From Methyloligella sp. GL2 (GTDB lineage Bacteria > Pseudomonadota > Alphaproteobacteria > Rhizobiales > Methyloligellaceae): a DNA stretch of 64,000 nt. Position numbers and translations under genes: made by a program. Positions within the stretch are counted from its first letter, which is position 1, and every line of letters starts with the position of its first letter. Below the pieces are notes generated by a model that was not told where the DNA came from, did not search any database, and was given only the letters and a program-made list of their open reading frames with translations. Of this stretch, positions 18,685 through 31,056 are shown piece by piece. The DNA lies in assembly GCF_013341275.1 (NCBI RefSeq), contig NZ_CP054476.1, forward strand, positions 434,001-498,000. Reading direction: 5' to 3'.

Positions 18685-20100
18685 ATGGTTCGTCAGTTGC
18701 CCCACGCTCTGGCCGTTTTGGCTTGGCGTATCGCGCTGGCGACGGCAATGCTCTGGCTTCCCGCGGCGGGCGTTCTCGCCCAGACCAGCGGGGTCTCGGA
18801 GACGCCCTTGCAGGCGCAGGCCGGCGGCGAGCCACAAGATCCCTTCGCCGGGCTGACCCGGGACGAGGCGGCGGAAAAGCTCGAAGCGACGAAGCAAGAG
18901 CTGGAATCGAGCCGGGCCCAGGAAGAAGGGCTGACGCAGAACGTAGAAGAGCTCGCTAAGGAGCGGGCGCGGCTGAACGAGGCTTTGATCGAAGCGGGAC
19001 AGCGGGTGCAGGCGGCGGAAGCCAAGCTGTCGACGACGGAAGCGAAGCTGAAGGATCTCAATGGCAAGGTCGAGGCGATCCGCGGATCGATCACCGAGCG
19101 CAAGAGAACGATCGTAAAGATGTTGAGCGCCATGCAGCGTATCGGACGGAGCCCACCGCCCGCTCTCGTCACGCCCCGCGAGGATTCGCTGGCCGCGGTG
19201 CGTAGCGCCATGCTGCTGGCCAAGGTGTTCCCGAAGCTGAAATACCAGGCCGACACGCTGTCCAAGGAGCTGGACGGGTTGGTGGCGCTGGAGGACGGCA
19301 TCCGTAAAGAGCGCGACGCAGAGCAGGAAGAGACCGACCGGCTGGCGTCGGAGCGCAACCGGCTGGATGCGCTTCTGGAAGAGAAGCGGCAGAAGCTGGC
19401 GCAAAGCCAGGTGGCCCTGGTGGAGGTGAAGCGCCAGGCGGAGCAGCAGGCGCAACAGGTCGGCACGCTGGGCGATCTGATCGCGCAGCTGGACAAACAG
19501 ATCGCCAGCGCCGAGGTCGCCCAATACGATGCGGAGATCGCGGCCGAGCAGGCCTTGCGGGCCCGGCGTCAGGGTGAGCTGATGGAGGATGAAAACCTGG
19601 TCGAGCTGAAGCCGGAATCGACCAAGGTCGCCTTCGCAAATCCCTCACGCATGAAGCCGGCGGTGCCCTTCGCCGATGCCAAGGGCAGTTTGCCGCTGCC
19701 GGCGCAAGGCAAACGGCTGGCCGATTTCGGCGATTCCGACGCGCTCGGCGGCACGCGGCAAGGAATTTCGCTGGAAACCCGCGAAAATGCGCGAGTCACG
19801 GCGCCGGCCGACGGCTGGGTGGTCTATGCCGGGCCGTTCCGGTCCTATGGGCAACTCTTGATCGTAAATGCGGGCGGGGGCTATCATATTTTACTTGCGG
19901 GCATGGACCGCATAGATGTGAGTGTCGGTCAATTCGTTCTCGCCGGTGAGCCTATCGCTGAAATGGGAGCCCCTGAGACGGGCGGCGAAGATCCGGATGC
20001 CGGGCAACGCCCGGCCCTCTATGTTGAATTCAGAAAGGACGGACGACCTATAGATCCCGACCCATGGTGGGCCGAGCTGTCCGATAAGGTGCAAGGATGA
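18685..20100 (+). CDS. envC: murein hydrolase activator, EnvC-like (degenerate LytM domain)
   Basis: Translation from the ATG at 18685 gives about 471 residues. A signal peptide covers residues 1-33 (ending GVLAQT). A long coiled coil runs from about 55 to 285 (DEAAEKLEATKQELESSRAQ and following). A C-terminal LytM/M23 domain covers about 330-460. The histidine and aspartate ligands of an active M23 peptidase are not apparent (SLETRENARVTAPADGWVVY, then GQLLIVNAGGGYHILLAG), as in EnvC, which activates amidases rather than cutting murein. It acts in the periplasm at division sites. Its stop overlaps the ctpA start (ATGA). A TTG six bases upstream is a weaker start. Confidence 0.88.
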   Translation: MVRQLPHALAVLAWRIALATAMLWLPAAGVLAQTSGVSETPLQAQAGGEPQDPFAGLTRDEAAEKLEATKQELESSRAQEEGLTQNVEELAKERARLNEALIEAGQRVQAAEAKLSTTEAKLKDLNGKVEAIRGSITERKRTIVKMLSAMQRIGRSPPPALVTPREDSLAAVRSAMLLAKVFPKLKYQADTLSKELDGLVALEDGIRKERDAEQEETDRLASERNRLDALLEEKRQKLAQSQVALVEVKRQAEQQAQQVGTLGDLIAQLDKQIASAEVAQYDAEIAAEQALRARRQGELMEDENLVELKPESTKVAFANPSRMKPAVPFADAKGSLPLPAQGKRLADFGDSDALGGTRQGISLETRENARVTAPADGWVVYAGPFRSYGQLLIVNAGGGYHILLAGMDRIDVSVGQFVLAGEPIAEMGAPETGGEDPDAGQRPALYVEFRKDGRPIDPDPWWAELSDKVQG

Positions 20101-21434
20101 TGCGGAAATCCGAATACGCGGTTTGGACCCTTCTCGTGCTGGCGGTGATCGCCGCCGGCTCCGCGATGGTGAGCCTGGCCAAGAGCCAGTCTGCCTCGGC
20201 GGCCAATTCCGATATTTACCAGCAACTCGATCTGTTCGGCGAGGTGCTGGAACGGGTCCGGGCCGACTATGTCGAGAAGCCGAAGGATGACGAGCTGATC
20301 GAATCTGCGATCAACGGCATGCTGACCGGCCTCGATCCGCATTCCTCCTATCTGAACCCGGAACATTTCCGCGACATGCAGGTGCAGACCCGCGGCGAGT
20401 TCGGCGGTCTCGGCATCGAGGTCACCATGGAGAACGGCTTCGTCAAGGTGGTCTCGCCGATCGACGATACGCCGGCGGCCAAGGCGGGCGTGCTCGCCAA
20501 CGATGTGATCACCCATCTCGACGGCAAGGAGATCCAGGGTCTGACCTTGCAGGAAGCGGTCGAGAAGATGCGCGGGCCGGTCAATTCGCCGATCGAGCTG
20601 ACAATTGTGCGCGATGGCGTCGACGATCCCTTCAAGGTGAAGATCGTCCGCGACATCATTCACATCAATCCGGTGAAATACAGCGCCGAGGACGATGTCG
20701 GCTATATCCGCATCACCACCTTCAACGAGCAGACCACGCCGAACCTGCAAGAGGCGGTCACCGAGCTGAAGAAAGAGATCGGGCCGAAGCTGAAGGGTTA
20801 TGTCATCGATCTGCGCAACAATCCGGGCGGCCTTCTGGACCAGGCCATCTCGGTCTCCGACTCGTTCCTGAACAAGGGTGCGATCGTGCTGACTCGCGGC
20901 CGGAACCAGGATGAGAGCCAGCGCTCCAATGCGCGTGACGGCGATATCGCCAACGGCAAGCCGATCGTGGTTCTGATCAATGGCGGTTCGGCCTCGGCTT
21001 CGGAAATCGTCGCCGGTGCGCTGCAGGATCATAAGCGCGCGGTCACGCTCGGCACGCGGTCCTTCGGCAAGGGCTCGGTGCAGACCATCATTCCGCTGGG
21101 CGACGGTGCGCTGCGTCTGACCACGGCACGTTACTACACGCCTTCGGGCCGCTCCATCCAGGCCAAGGGCATCGAGCCCGATGTCGAGGTCGAGGAGGAG
21201 ATGCCCGACGACTTGAAGAAGAAGGCCGAGGTTATGGGCACGCGCGGCGAGGCCGATTTGCGCGGCCACCTGAAGGGCGAGGACGAGGCGCCGGGCGAGA
21301 AGGAAGAGTCCGGCAGCTCGGCTTACGTGCCGCAAGACAAAGAGAAAGACACGCAGCTGAATTACGCGCTGGATATCCTGCGCGGGATCAAGTCTGTGGA
21401 CATCGAGAACAAGAAGAAGGCCGAAGCGAACTAA
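20097..21434 (+). CDS. ctpA: S41 family carboxyl-terminal processing peptidase
   Basis: This 445-residue protease has an N-terminal signal anchor (about 8-28), a PDZ domain (about 95-170, GGLGIEVTMENGFVKVVSP) and an S41 catalytic domain. The Ser nucleophile lies in INGGSASASEIVAGAL and the base Lys in RSFGKGSVQT. It trims C-termini of periplasmic proteins. The C-terminal 80 residues are highly charged (DKEKDTQ, DIENKKKAEAN). The overlap with envC suggests joint control of envelope remodelling, as in many alphaproteobacteria. Confidence 0.95.
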   Translation: MMRKSEYAVWTLLVLAVIAAGSAMVSLAKSQSASAANSDIYQQLDLFGEVLERVRADYVEKPKDDELIESAINGMLTGLDPHSSYLNPEHFRDMQVQTRGEFGGLGIEVTMENGFVKVVSPIDDTPAAKAGVLANDVITHLDGKEIQGLTLQEAVEKMRGPVNSPIELTIVRDGVDDPFKVKIVRDIIHINPVKYSAEDDVGYIRITTFNEQTTPNLQEAVTELKKEIGPKLKGYVIDLRNNPGGLLDQAISVSDSFLNKGAIVLTRGRNQDESQRSNARDGDIANGKPIVVLINGGSASASEIVAGALQDHKRAVTLGTRSFGKGSVQTIIPLGDGALRLTTARYYTPSGRSIQAKGIEPDVEVEEEMPDDLKKKAEVMGTRGEADLRGHLKGEDEAPGEKEESGSSAYVPQDKEKDTQLNYALDILRGIKSVDIENKKKAEAN

Positions 21435-21530
21435 GGCGGCCCGAAGGGTTACTTTAGAAAGGGCGGTCCGGCGGCGCATCAGGCGCCGCGGACCATTGGG
21501 GTGAGTGCACAAGCGGGGAGGTGCAGGCGA

Positions 21531-22598
21531 ATGAAGGCGTTGGCCATTACGGCGGCGGCCTTAGCGCTGTTTTTTGGCTTGATCATCGTTGTGCTGGCGT
21601 TCCTTCCGGGAGGCCAGAGCGGTGATTCAGCCGTTATCATCGAGGTCCAACCGCCGGCGCCGGCAGGCGACCAGCGTTCGGACAATGGGGGCGGGGCACC
21701 GGCCGAGGTCGATATCACCGGCCTCAATCCACAAGTCGAGAAGCTGATGGAGACGCCGGAGCCGAAGGTTCCGGCGCCCGGCGAGCCGCTGGCCGCTGCC
21801 CCCTTGTCGGACGTGACCGAGCAATCGGATTACGGCCCGCTGCCGAAGATCGCCGATAACGGCGCCCGGCCCGAGCAGGTCTATGCGCAGCCGTCGAAAT
21901 ATACCGGCGCTGCGGGCGAGGGACAGCCGCCACGCGTGGCGATCCTTGTGGAGGGGTTGGCAAAGGCCGACGTGGTCTCCACAGCGATCGACACGCTGCC
22001 GTCTGAAATGAGCCTGGCGCTCGGCCCTTATGGCGACGGGTTGCAGGATTGGGTCGACAGGGCCCGGGCCAAGGGCCATGAGGTGCTGCTGCAGGTACCG
22101 CTGGAGCCCCCCGATTATCCCACTGTGGATCCGGGCCCGAACACGCTGCTGACGAGCCTGGATACGGAAGAAAACAAAAAGCGGCTGCATTGGTTGATGT
22201 CACGCTTCACAGGATATGTGGGCGTGACAAATTTTATGGGGGGTCGGTTTGTGGGCGACGGTGCGGCGATGCAGCCGGTTCTTGCCGAGCTGAACGGTCG
22301 CGGCCTGTTCTATGTCGGCGATGGGAGCCGCGAGGACTCCACGGCGCCGCAGATCGCCCATTCCCTGGGGATGAATTTCGCCGGTGCCACGGTGCGGATT
22401 GGCGCCGATGCCTCGCCGGAAGCGGTTGGCCAGTCGCTTTCGGAGCTGGAGGCGGCCGCGCGCGAGGGCGGTGCGGCGATTGCGGTGGCCGATGCCAGTC
22501 CGGAAACCATCGGAGCGCTCTCGAAATGGGCAGCGGGCTTGCAGCAAAAGGGGCTTGTGCTGGTGCCGGTGAGCGCGGCAGTGTCGTCGCAGAGTTAG
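21531..22598 (+). CDS. divergent polysaccharide deacetylase family protein
   Basis: This 355-residue protein has one N-terminal membrane segment (about 3-22), a Pro/Ala-rich periplasmic linker to about residue 125, and a C-terminal YibQ-like divergent deacetylase domain (VAILVEGLAKADVVSTAIDTLP, EVLLQVPLEPPDYP, GVTNFMGGRFV). The family has a polysaccharide deacetylase fold without all usual metal ligands, and its substrate is unknown. It lies between ctpA and rppH, a common alphaproteobacterial order. The ATG at 21531 follows GGGGAGG; a GTG at 21501 is less likely. Confidence 0.86.
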   Translation: MKALAITAAALALFFGLIIVVLAFLPGGQSGDSAVIIEVQPPAPAGDQRSDNGGGAPAEVDITGLNPQVEKLMETPEPKVPAPGEPLAAAPLSDVTEQSDYGPLPKIADNGARPEQVYAQPSKYTGAAGEGQPPRVAILVEGLAKADVVSTAIDTLPSEMSLALGPYGDGLQDWVDRARAKGHEVLLQVPLEPPDYPTVDPGPNTLLTSLDTEENKKRLHWLMSRFTGYVGVTNFMGGRFVGDGAAMQPVLAELNGRGLFYVGDGSREDSTAPQIAHSLGMNFAGATVRIGADASPEAVGQSLSELEAAAREGGAAIAVADASPETIGALSKWAAGLQQKGLVLVPVSAAVSSQS

Positions 22599-22620
22599 AT
22601 TTTCGAAATAGTCTCCCGCC

Positions 22621-23142
22621 ATGTCCAAAGTTTCCGCCGACCAGCTACCCTATCGCCCATGCGTCGGGGTGATGCTTCTCAATTCTCAAGGTCGTGTGTT
22701 TGTCGGCCGCCGCAGCGACCGCCTCGATCAGACCGAAGGCGAGGGCAATTGGTGGCAGATGCCGCAAGGCGGTATCGACAAGGGCGAAGATCCCGAGAAG
22801 GCCGCCAAGCGCGAGCTCTACGAGGAGACCGGCATCACCTCGGTGGAAATGCTGGGTCATACGTCAGACTGGGTCACCTACGACCTGCCGGCGCATCTGG
22901 TGGGCGTTGCCTGGAAGGGGCGCTATCGCGGCCAGAAGCAGATGTGGTTTGCCGCGCGTTTCGAAGGCGATGAGAGCGAGGTGGATCTTTCCCCGCTGGG
23001 CCATACCCAGGAATTCGATGCCTGGAAATGGGTGAGGCTGTCGGATCTTCCGTCGCTGATCGTGCCGTTCAAGCGGGACGTCTACGAAAAGGTGGTGGCG
23101 GAGTTCACTCCGCTCGTCGAGGCGGTAAAGAACAGCGCCTAG
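22621..23142 (+). CDS. rppH: RNA pyrophosphohydrolase (Nudix)
   Basis: This 173-residue Nudix hydrolase has its box at residues 50-72 ([23 protein letters not shown] in two parts, with the G-x5-E-x7-R-E-x-x-E-E-x-G-U pattern). It also has MPQGGID and W/Y positions ([27 protein letters not shown]) typical of RppH/IalA. It removes pyrophosphate from 5'-triphosphate mRNA to start decay, and may also act on dinucleoside polyphosphates. It is convergent with the RND exporter, overlapping its stop by four bases. Confidence 0.94.
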   Translation: MSKVSADQLPYRPCVGVMLLNSQGRVFVGRRSDRLDQTEGEGNWWQMPQGGIDKGEDPEKAAKRELYEETGITSVEMLGHTSDWVTYDLPAHLVGVAWKGRYRGQKQMWFAARFEGDESEVDLSPLGHTQEFDAWKWVRLSDLPSLIVPFKRDVYEKVVAEFTPLVEAVKNSA

Positions 23143-25487
23143 GCGTTCGCCTTCTCGGTCTCGGCCGATCCGCCGCCGCGAAGCTTTGCCATCATGCGGC
23201 GGATCACCAGCACACAGGCCGGCAGAAGCACCAGATCGCCGACCAGCGCCGCAATCAGAGTGAGCGCGGCCAGCTTGCCGAACAGGCGGAGCGAGGGTAG
23301 GGCGGACAGCACCGTCACACCGAGGCCGAAGGCCAGGATCACCGAGGTCAGCACCAGGGCGGGGCCGATCAGGACGGTCGCCCGCTCCACGCCGATAGAC
23401 GGGTCCTCGCCTTCCCTGGTCTCAAGCCGCAGCCGGTTGAGATAATGCACGGTCGCGTTGAGCGACAGGCCGAAGGCGACGATCAGGGCGACGATGGAGG
23501 CGAATTGCAGCCCCTCGCCCGAGAGTGCCAGCATGGCGCCGGCGGAGAAGACCGGGAACAGGATTGGCACCACGGAGACCACCACCACCAGCCAGGAGCG
23601 GAACACCAGGCCTAGAAATAGGCAGATAAAGGCGATCTCGGTGGTCAGCCCCATATTGAGATTGCTGATCATGGAGGCGGAGTTGCGCGCCGCGATGGCC
23701 GAGAGGCCGGTCACCTGCATGGTGAATTGCGGATTGTATTTGCGCACCACGTCGAGACGCTTCTCCAGCTTCTCGATCACCGGCAGTAGATTGCTGACAT
23801 CGATATCGGGCACGCGGCCCGTCACCACCGCCGAATGGGCCTCTGGATTGATGAAGCGCTGGGTCAGATAGCCGGGAAGGATATCGACATATTCCTTCAG
23901 CTTCTGGGGCGTGTCCTCGCCGGTTTCGGCGAGCCAGCGGCGCAAGGTCTCGATGGACCAGACATTGCCGACATCGGGCTCGCTCTGCACGGCCTGATGC
24001 ACCTCGCCGATGACCCGCAGCACTTCGGGATCGTAGAGCGACATGTCGTCGGGCCAGTCGATCATTACATGCAGCGGATTGGCGCCGGTCAGCTTCTTGT
24101 CGAGCTCGGCGCTGGCGGCCACGGCCTGCTCCTGGTCGGGCACCTGGTCGGCGAGGCGATAGCGCGGCGGCAGATTGGTGTAGATGGCGCCGAGCGTCAC
24201 TACGGCGAAGATGCCGAGCGCCATGATCACCACCGGGCGCTTGATGACGAAGCCGGCAAGCTTGGCGCAGCCGCCCTTCAAGACCTCCATGGCCTTGTTG
24301 TCGCGCGCCATGTCGGTTGCGAATTTGTGGTCGTGGGCGATCAGCAGGCGCGTCAGCAGCGGCACCACGGTTATGCAGATCAGGAAGGCCAGCAGGGTAG
24401 AGAGCGCGCCGGCAAAGCCGAAGGTGCGGATCAGCGCCGAAGACGAGAAGAACAGCGCGATGAAGGAGGCGGCCGCCGTGGTGCTGGAGAGCACGCAGGC
24501 TGGGCCCACCACCAAAAGCGCATAGCGCGAGGCATCCAGCCGGGATTTGCCGGACAGCATGCGGTCGCGGGTCGCCACGGTCAGCTGCATGGAATCGGAG
24601 AAACCGAGCACCATGATCAGCGGGATCATGACGTTGAGGAACAGGTTGAGCTTGAAGCCGAGCCAGCCGAACAGTCCGAGCGACCAGACAATGGCAATGA
24701 TCGGCGGCATGGCGGCGATCACCATCAGCGAGAAGCGCCTAAAGAAGGCATAGGCGATGATAGCGCCGAACAGGAAGCCGAGGGCGTTGTAGAGATCGCG
24801 GTCGTGCTTCACCGCATTGCGGATCTCAAGCTGCATCACCGGCGCGCCGGAAAGCTTCATCTCCAGCCCGGTGGGGCCGAGGATCTGAGCCGCGGTGTCG
24901 TGGATCTGGGTGACGACATGCTCCAGCCCCTTGCTCGCCACGGTCTCGCGGTCGAGGGCGAGCAGGATCAGGGTCAGGGTGCCGTCGTCGGAAAGAAGCT
25001 TACCCTTGATGATCTGATTGTCGCGGACCTGCTGGATCAGATCGTCGTAGGCTTTCCCGGTCGGCAGCTCGGCCGGCACCACGGGGCCGGGGATCTTGCC
25101 GGGCTCGGGGGCCTCGCGGGCGGAGAACAGCGAGACCTCGCCGGACATGCCGTCGACGAATTGCAGCTCGAGCACTAGATCGCGCAACGCCTCCAGCGAG
25201 CTGCGCTCAAGCAGGGTCTTGCCGGTAATGACGATCAAGACGTCGTACTCGCTCGATGGGAAGCGGCTCGACAGGGTCTCGTAGGTATGGAATTCGGGGG
25301 TGTCGCTGTGGAACAGCTCGGACAACGAATCGTCCACCTTCAGGCGCTGAATGCCGAAGAAGGCGGCGACGGTAATGGCGGTCAGCAGCACCACCATCAG
25401 AATTGGATAATGCAGGGATAGAAGCCCGATTCGCTCCAGGCCGAAGCTGAGCGAGCGCACGCGCTTGGTCGCTTGCTTGTTCTGCAT
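23139..25487 (-). CDS. MMPL/RND family exporter
   Basis: This 782-residue protein has about twelve membrane segments in two homologous halves. Each half has one helix, a large extracytoplasmic loop (about 50-215 and 445-600), then five helices. The pattern is that of MMPL / sterol-sensing-like RND transporters. The loop after the first helix begins [12 protein letters not shown], and helix 4 has [10 protein letters not shown] with the acidic residue expected for proton coupling. The likely cargo is lipid or hopanoid-like, but nothing here fixes it. It lies downstream of the atp operon in the same direction, separated by a hairpin, and is convergent with rppH. Confidence 0.85.
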   Translation of the reverse strand: MQNKQATKRVRSLSFGLERIGLLSLHYPILMVVLLTAITVAAFFGIQRLKVDDSLSELFHSDTPEFHTYETLSSRFPSSEYDVLIVITGKTLLERSSLEALRDLVLELQFVDGMSGEVSLFSAREAPEPGKIPGPVVPAELPTGKAYDDLIQQVRDNQIIKGKLLSDDGTLTLILLALDRETVASKGLEHVVTQIHDTAAQILGPTGLEMKLSGAPVMQLEIRNAVKHDRDLYNALGFLFGAIIAYAFFRRFSLMVIAAMPPIIAIVWSLGLFGWLGFKLNLFLNVMIPLIMVLGFSDSMQLTVATRDRMLSGKSRLDASRYALLVVGPACVLSSTTAAASFIALFFSSSALIRTFGFAGALSTLLAFLICITVVPLLTRLLIAHDHKFATDMARDNKAMEVLKGGCAKLAGFVIKRPVVIMALGIFAVVTLGAIYTNLPPRYRLADQVPDQEQAVAASAELDKKLTGANPLHVMIDWPDDMSLYDPEVLRVIGEVHQAVQSEPDVGNVWSIETLRRWLAETGEDTPQKLKEYVDILPGYLTQRFINPEAHSAVVTGRVPDIDVSNLLPVIEKLEKRLDVVRKYNPQFTMQVTGLSAIAARNSASMISNLNMGLTTEIAFICLFLGLVFRSWLVVVVSVVPILFPVFSAGAMLALSGEGLQFASIVALIVAFGLSLNATVHYLNRLRLETREGEDPSIGVERATVLIGPALVLTSVILAFGLGVTVLSALPSLRLFGKLAALTLIAALVGDLVLLPACVLVIRRMMAKLRGGGSAETEKANA

Positions 25488-25620
25488 CCTGCCTCCGGCC
25501 GCCGATTGGGCGTTGGCTTGAGGCTGATACGCTCAGCAACCCCCCCGGCAGTTCCTCTCCCCTATTGGGGTCCCTTATAGCAAAGGAAAGGCGGGTCGGG
25601 CCAATGCGTTATTGGGGGAT

Positions 25621-25644
25621 CTGCGATTCCAGCGAGAATCGCAG
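25621..25644. terminator. 9-bp hairpin after the atp operon
   Basis: CTGCGATTC-CAGCGA-GAATCGCAG is a perfect inverted repeat about 24 bases beyond the atpC stop on the minus strand, between atpC and the RND gene. The flanking T tract is weak, so it may be a processing or 3'-protection hairpin rather than a strong terminator. Confidence 0.45.
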
Positions 25645-25667
25645 AAAAGCCGCAAGATGGCGGGATT

Positions 25668-26072
25668 TTAGAGGTTCAGAGCGGCCTGAACCTGGCGCAG
25701 ATGCTCAAGCTGGATCTGCGCGGTGTCGCGTTTTTCGCCGTCGGTGGCGTCGGCGACGTCTTCTTCGGCATCCTTGATCGCCTGGGCGATGACACCGGCT
25801 TCCATGGTCTCAAGGTCGATGGCGGTTTCGGCCAGCAACGTCAGACCGGCGGCATTGACCTCGGCGAAGCCGCCGCGGACGAAATAGCGGGCTTCCTTGC
25901 CGCCGCCATAGGCGATGTCGAGCAGGCCCGGCTTCAAGGTGGCGAGGATCGGCTGATGGCCGGCGAGAATGGTCATTTCGCCCTCGGCGCCAGGCACCTG
26001 GACCTCTTCCACCTCGTCGGAAACGAGAAGCCGCTCCGGCGAAACCAGCTCGAACTTGAACTTATCAGCCAT
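25668..26072 (-). CDS. atpC: F1F0 ATP synthase subunit epsilon
   Basis: This 134-residue protein has the beta-sandwich domain (FKFELVSPERLLVSDEVEEV, PGAEGEMTILAGHQP) and a C-terminal helical region. Epsilon is part of the central stalk and restrains ATP hydrolysis. It is the last gene of the atpHAGDC unit, 75 bases after atpD. Confidence 0.96.
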   Translation of the reverse strand: MADKFKFELVSPERLLVSDEVEEVQVPGAEGEMTILAGHQPILATLKPGLLDIAYGGGKEARYFVRGGFAEVNAAGLTLLAETAIDLETMEAGVIAQAIKDAEEDVADATDGEKRDTAQIQLEHLRQVQAALNL

Positions 26073-26147
26073 TTATCGGCCTCTTCTCCCTTGCTCTACC
26101 GCAAGGGGACGCTTTCGGGGCGTCCCCTCCGCGCGAGATACGTTTGC

Positions 26148-27617
<1,470 letters not shown>

Positions 27618-27622
27618 CTAGA

Positions 27623-28510
27623 CTACAGCGCCTCGGCGCCGGAGATGATCTCGATCAGCTCCGTGGTGATCTGCGCCTGACGGGAACGGTTATATTCCAG
27701 GGACAGCCGATCGATCATGTCGCCGGCATTGCGGGTGGCGTTGTCCATGGCGGACATGCGCGCGCCCTGCTCGGAGGCGGCATTCTCAAGCAGCGCCTTC
27801 AGAATCTGGGTGGTGAGGTTCAGCGGCAGGAGGCTGGCGAGGATTTCGCTCTCCTCCGGCTCGTAATCGTAGATCGCGCCGCCGAGCTGCTCCTCCATGG
27901 AGGGGGCATCTTCCGGAATCTGGGCCGGAATGATCTGCTGGGCGGTCGGGATCTGGCTGATCACTGTCTTGAACTCCGAGAAGAACAGCGTCGCCACGTC
28001 GAATTCGCCGGCATCGAACATGCCAAGCACCCTCTGGGCAACGCGGTCCGCCTCGGGCAGCCCCACTGTCTTTGCGTCGCGAAGCTCGATCAGCTCGATG
28101 ATATGCTCGGCGAATTGCCGGCGGAGCTGATCGTAGCCCTTCTTGCCGACGCAAATGATCTTCACCGTCTTGCCGTCCGCGAGCAGCCGGTTGGTGTGGT
28201 CGCGGGCCAGCTTGACGATGGACGAGTTGAAGCCGCCGCAAAGGCCGCGCTCGGCAGTGCAGACCACCAGGAGGTGGGTCTGATCGTTGCCGGTGCCGAC
28301 CATCAGGCGGGGGCCTTCCTCCTGGCCGCTCAAGGCGTTGGCCAGATTGGCGAGCACCGTCTCCATGCGCTCGGCGTAAGGCCGGGCCGCCTCGGCGGCG
28401 GTTTGCGCACGCCGGAGCTTGGCCGCGGCCACCATCTGCATGGCCTTGGTGATCTTCTGCGTCGCCTTGACGGAGGAGATACGGTTTCGGAGGTCTTTGA
28501 GCGAGGCCAT
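27623..28510 (-). CDS. atpG: F1F0 ATP synthase subunit gamma
   Basis: This 295-residue central stalk protein has the expected N-terminal helix ([20 protein letters not shown]), the GLCGGFNSS motif near residue 88 and the C-terminal helix [19 protein letters not shown]. It rotates within alpha3beta3. It is 23 bases from atpD and 26 bases from atpA. Confidence 0.97.
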   Translation of the reverse strand: MASLKDLRNRISSVKATQKITKAMQMVAAAKLRRAQTAAEAARPYAERMETVLANLANALSGQEEGPRLMVGTGNDQTHLLVVCTAERGLCGGFNSSIVKLARDHTNRLLADGKTVKIICVGKKGYDQLRRQFAEHIIELIELRDAKTVGLPEADRVAQRVLGMFDAGEFDVATLFFSEFKTVISQIPTAQQIIPAQIPEDAPSMEEQLGGAIYDYEPEESEILASLLPLNLTTQILKALLENAASEQGARMSAMDNATRNAGDMIDRLSLEYNRSRQAQITTELIEIISGAEAL

Positions 28511-28536
28511 TCGTTACGCCTTACGGTTTCAGCCGA

Positions 28537-30065
<1,529 letters not shown>

Positions 30066-30066
<1 letters not shown>

Positions 30067-30626
30067 CAGCCAACCTCTTTCATGGCGTGCTTCATACTAT
30101 TCAGTCGGGTGCGGAGCGACGTGTCGATCATGCGGCTGCCGACCTTGACGATTAGCCCGCCAAGCAGGCTTTCGTCGGTGCGGGCGGTGAGCTGCACGTC
30201 CTTGTCCAGCGCGGCCTTCAAGGTCTTCTTGAGGGCGTCGAGCTGGCTGTCGTCCAATTTGGTTGCGGAAATGACCTCGGCGCTGGCTTCGCCGCGATGA
30301 TCGGCGAGAAGCTTCTTAAAGGCGTCGATCATGCCGGGAACGGCGAAGAGACGGCGGTTCTTGGCCACCAGAAGCAGGAAATTCGAGGTGAGACCCTCGA
30401 TTTTCAGCTTGTCGAGGATGGCTTTGAGGCCAGCCTGCTGCTCTTCGGCGGTAAAAACGGGACTTTTGACGAGGCGGAGCATATCTTCGCTCGCATCCAA
30501 AACCTCGCCGAAACGGTTGAGATCGCCCTCGATCTGCTCAAGCGCATTTTCTTCCTGCGCGAGCTCGAAAAGGGCCAAGGCATAACGGCCTGCTACACCA
30601 GATACTGTCGGGTCTTCCCCTGCCAC
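30066..30626 (-). CDS. atpH: F1F0 ATP synthase subunit delta
   Basis: The delta subunit links F1 to the peripheral stalk. With the GTG at 30626 the protein has 186 residues, the normal length, and begins close to the conserved [26 protein letters not shown]-like purines lie upstream. An in-frame GTG at 30674 would add 16 residues (total 202) but has no ribosome binding site and follows a T-rich hairpin, so I prefer the shorter form. The C-terminal [17 protein letters not shown] is typical. It is first in atpHAGDC; the F0 genes are not in the window. Confidence 0.92.
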
Positions 30627-30674
30627 GTCACACGCTCTTTCTTGGCCATATGGCTGGTTCGCAAGTTCAGCCAC

Positions 30675-31056
30675 GTCGAGTTAAAAACAACCAGAAAGTC
30701 TGGGATTGGTGCTTCCGCGCCGACAAGCCAAAAGGACCTGTCGAACTGCCCCGGGAAACGCCGGCTGTGCCTCTAACATAAGGGGGAAGACCTCGCAATG
30801 GTGAGGGTGCCATGGGAGGGCTGAATCTGCTCCGGTTTGCGGCATTGGCGTTAAGATGCGGCGATTTCCTCCGGGCATCGGCGCTGCGTTTCCCGTATGC
30901 CGCTAGGACAAAAGGCGATTTGCGCTGGCTCCGCCAGAGTGCTACCCGGCGGAGGAGAAACATTTTCTCTTAATCTTGAAACGATGCATGTCAGGGGGAT
31001 GACAGTGCCGGCGCTGCCGCGTGGGGGGCATCGCCGTCGGCGATACTGTAAAGGCA
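30675..31056. other. divergent promoter region between atpH and the ClC gene
   Basis: This 382-base gap lies between two genes transcribed outward. On the minus strand a small hairpin CCAGA-AAG-TCTGG (30691-30703) is followed toward atpH by a T-rich tract (30690-30682), resembling a weak attenuator. No convincing -35/-10 pair or RNA gene was found. Short frames in the gap look non-coding. Confidence 0.4.
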